NCBI GenBank assembly: GCA_900772035.1
Contig: CAAGQE010000104.1
Location: forward strand, 1-5,535
Origin: Candidatus Gastranaerophilales bacterium
GTDB lineage: Bacteria > Cyanobacteriota > Vampirovibrionia > Gastranaerophilales > Gastranaerophilaceae
DNA: 5,535 nt
Reading direction: 5' to 3'
Below the pieces are notes generated by a model. It saw only the letters and a program-made list of their open reading frames with translations. It did no database searches and had not been told where the DNA came from. A program made the translations under genes and the position numbers. Positions 4,605 through 5,535 of this stretch are shown here, one piece after another. Within the stretch, counting starts at the first letter, position 1. Every line of letters starts with the position of its first letter.

Positions 4605-5535
4605 ATGAATTTTAATTCTACATTCAGCAATCCGTCATTTAAGGGCAGAAGAGATGATTTGAACAATATTAAATCTCTTTCGGAAAACAATATGCCCATC
4701 TTGCCGAATAAACGTCAATTAATTTTGTCAGCGATTGACAATGTCGGCAAAACAGCAGATGCAAGAGATATTGAAATGTTGATGGGTACCGTCGAAACTA
4801 TGAAATACGGTATTCAAAACAATTCGGAATTTGCAAAGGCTTTAGGCGGAGAGCACGGTGAAAAAGAAAATAACGACTGGGACGGCATTTTGCAATCTAC
4901 TATCAGAACAGCAATTGACGCTCAATCAGAAGAAGACAGACCTGCTTTGGAAGCACGCTTCCAAAAAGTTTTCGGTGAAGAAAAACCCTTGACCGAACAG
5001 GAAAAACAAATGCTCGACTTGAGACAGTCTATTTTGACATCAAAAGAAATGACAAACGTTCTTGATGATGCCGATAAAACTTTTGAAGCAACAAGAATCA
5101 GACAAAACCTTGATTACTTCATTGCTTCATCAGAAATTAATAACGAAGATAAAGTTACCTGCTTGAAGAAAATGGATTATTTCTTGAGCGACGATTATAA
5201 AATCAATCCTCAATTGAAAGACCACAAAGTTCAAGCCTTCTCGGAAATTTTGAATGACTTGATTGTTCAAAGACCTGACGAAGATGCATATACAATTAAA
5301 GATGCAAACCAAAAGCAAACGGGTATGTGTGCTGCTATTTCCGTAACTCGTAAGGCTATCACATACGAAGATAAAGTTCGTGCTATGGAAATTATGATGG
5401 CAGAACTCGATGACAAACCGACAATGGAAGTTTATGACAGAACTCAAATCGGTACGGGCAAAAAGGTTGAAATCCAAAAAGCATACGTTGATTTTCAAGA
5501 CGGTATGAACAAAGGTTACAGAATTGTTGATACAG
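4605..5535 (+). CDS. Unknown protein with a papain-like Cys motif (3' end cut)
   Basis: The frame stays open from ATG 4605 to the last base, giving 310 residues with no stop; codon use matches the neighbours. I do not recognise the family. There is no signal peptide or membrane segment. The N-terminus MNFNSTFSNPSFKGRR is polar with a short FKG motif. Residues 38-234 are charged, Glu/Asp/Lys-rich and look mostly helical. At 235-245 the sequence reads N-Q-K-Q-T-G-M-C-A-A-I. This resembles the active-site segment of C1 peptidases (papain NQGSCGSCWAFS; aminopeptidase C NQKQSGRCWMFA, from memory), with Q236 and C242 six apart like papain Gln19/Cys25. The Trp that normally follows the Cys is Ala here. 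The His and Asn of such a triad would lie beyond the window, so peptidase activity is inference. If correct, residues 1-234 form an N-terminal extension or pro-region. It is probably transcribed alone from the signals just upstream. Confidence 0.85.
   Translation, partial: MNFNSTFSNPSFKGRRDDLNNIKSLSENNMPILPNKRQLILSAIDNVGKTADARDIEMLMGTVETMKYGIQNNSEFAKALGGEHGEKENNDWDGILQSTIRTAIDAQSEEDRPALEARFQKVFGEEKPLTEQEKQMLDLRQSILTSKEMTNVLDDADKTFEATRIRQNLDYFIASSEINNEDKVTCLKKMDYFLSDDYKINPQLKDHKVQAFSEILNDLIVQRPDEDAYTIKDANQKQTGMCAAISVTRKAITYEDKVRAMEIMMAELDDKPTMEVYDRTQIGTGKKVEIQKAYVDFQDGMNKGYRIVDT

Noticed and set aside
4418..4699. Minus-strand open frame of 93 codons
   Set aside because: It overlaps the 5' end of the unknown gene, which has a strong ribosome site and continuous frame, and it runs through the hairpins. 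Its composition (rich in Phe, Leu, Cys) looks like an antisense reading of AT-rich DNA.
5130..5498. Minus-strand open frame of 122 codons
   Set aside because: It lies wholly inside the plus-strand unknown gene and reads as a Phe/Ile/Cys-rich antisense product without a ribosome site or recognisable motif.

Overview
This is an AT-rich bacterial window with five protein genes and no tRNA, rRNA, CRISPR array, insertion sequence or phage gene. The best guess for the source is a gut-type, non-photosynthetic cyanobacterial relative (Gastranaerophilales/Melainabacteria). Two things suggest this, both from memory rather than a search. The acyl-activating enzyme has a C-terminal half that reads like the cyanobacterial/plastid acyl-ACP synthetase group. 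The last protein begins with a short 'NPSFKGRR' segment of the 'FKG' kind that I associate with that lineage. The assignment is moderate at best.

Layout. 1-489 (+): bacterial ferritin, missing only its first few codons at the window edge, followed by a hairpin terminator at 530-577. 686-2611 (+): a 641-residue long-chain acyl-CoA/acyl-ACP synthetase with its own candidate promoter, ended by a strong bidirectional terminator at 2621-2654. 2668-3114 (-): a small cupin of the mannose-6-phosphate-isomerase type II fold, carrying an export signal and a Cys-rich linker, convergent with the synthetase. 3231-4367 (+): anmK, anhydro-N-acetylmuramic acid kinase, divergent from the cupin and apparently transcribed from its first base (leaderless). 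4605-5535 (+): the first 310 residues of a larger protein of unknown function that runs off the window.

The genes do not form an operon. Each has its own transcription signals, so the window looks like a row of single-gene units: iron storage, fatty-acid activation or recycling, an exported cupin, cell-wall sugar recycling, and an unknown. Fatty-acid reactivation and anhydro-MurNAc phosphorylation are both salvage steps, but nothing here shows joint control.

The points most worth a second look are: a papain/bleomycin-hydrolase-like active-site motif (N-Q-K-Q-T-G-M-C) in the unknown protein; the leaderless anmK promoter with a 7-2-7 inverted repeat over its -35; the cupin's odd start, where one extra A in a short A-run would restore an ATG and a full signal peptide; and a long two-part hairpin at 4508-4563.
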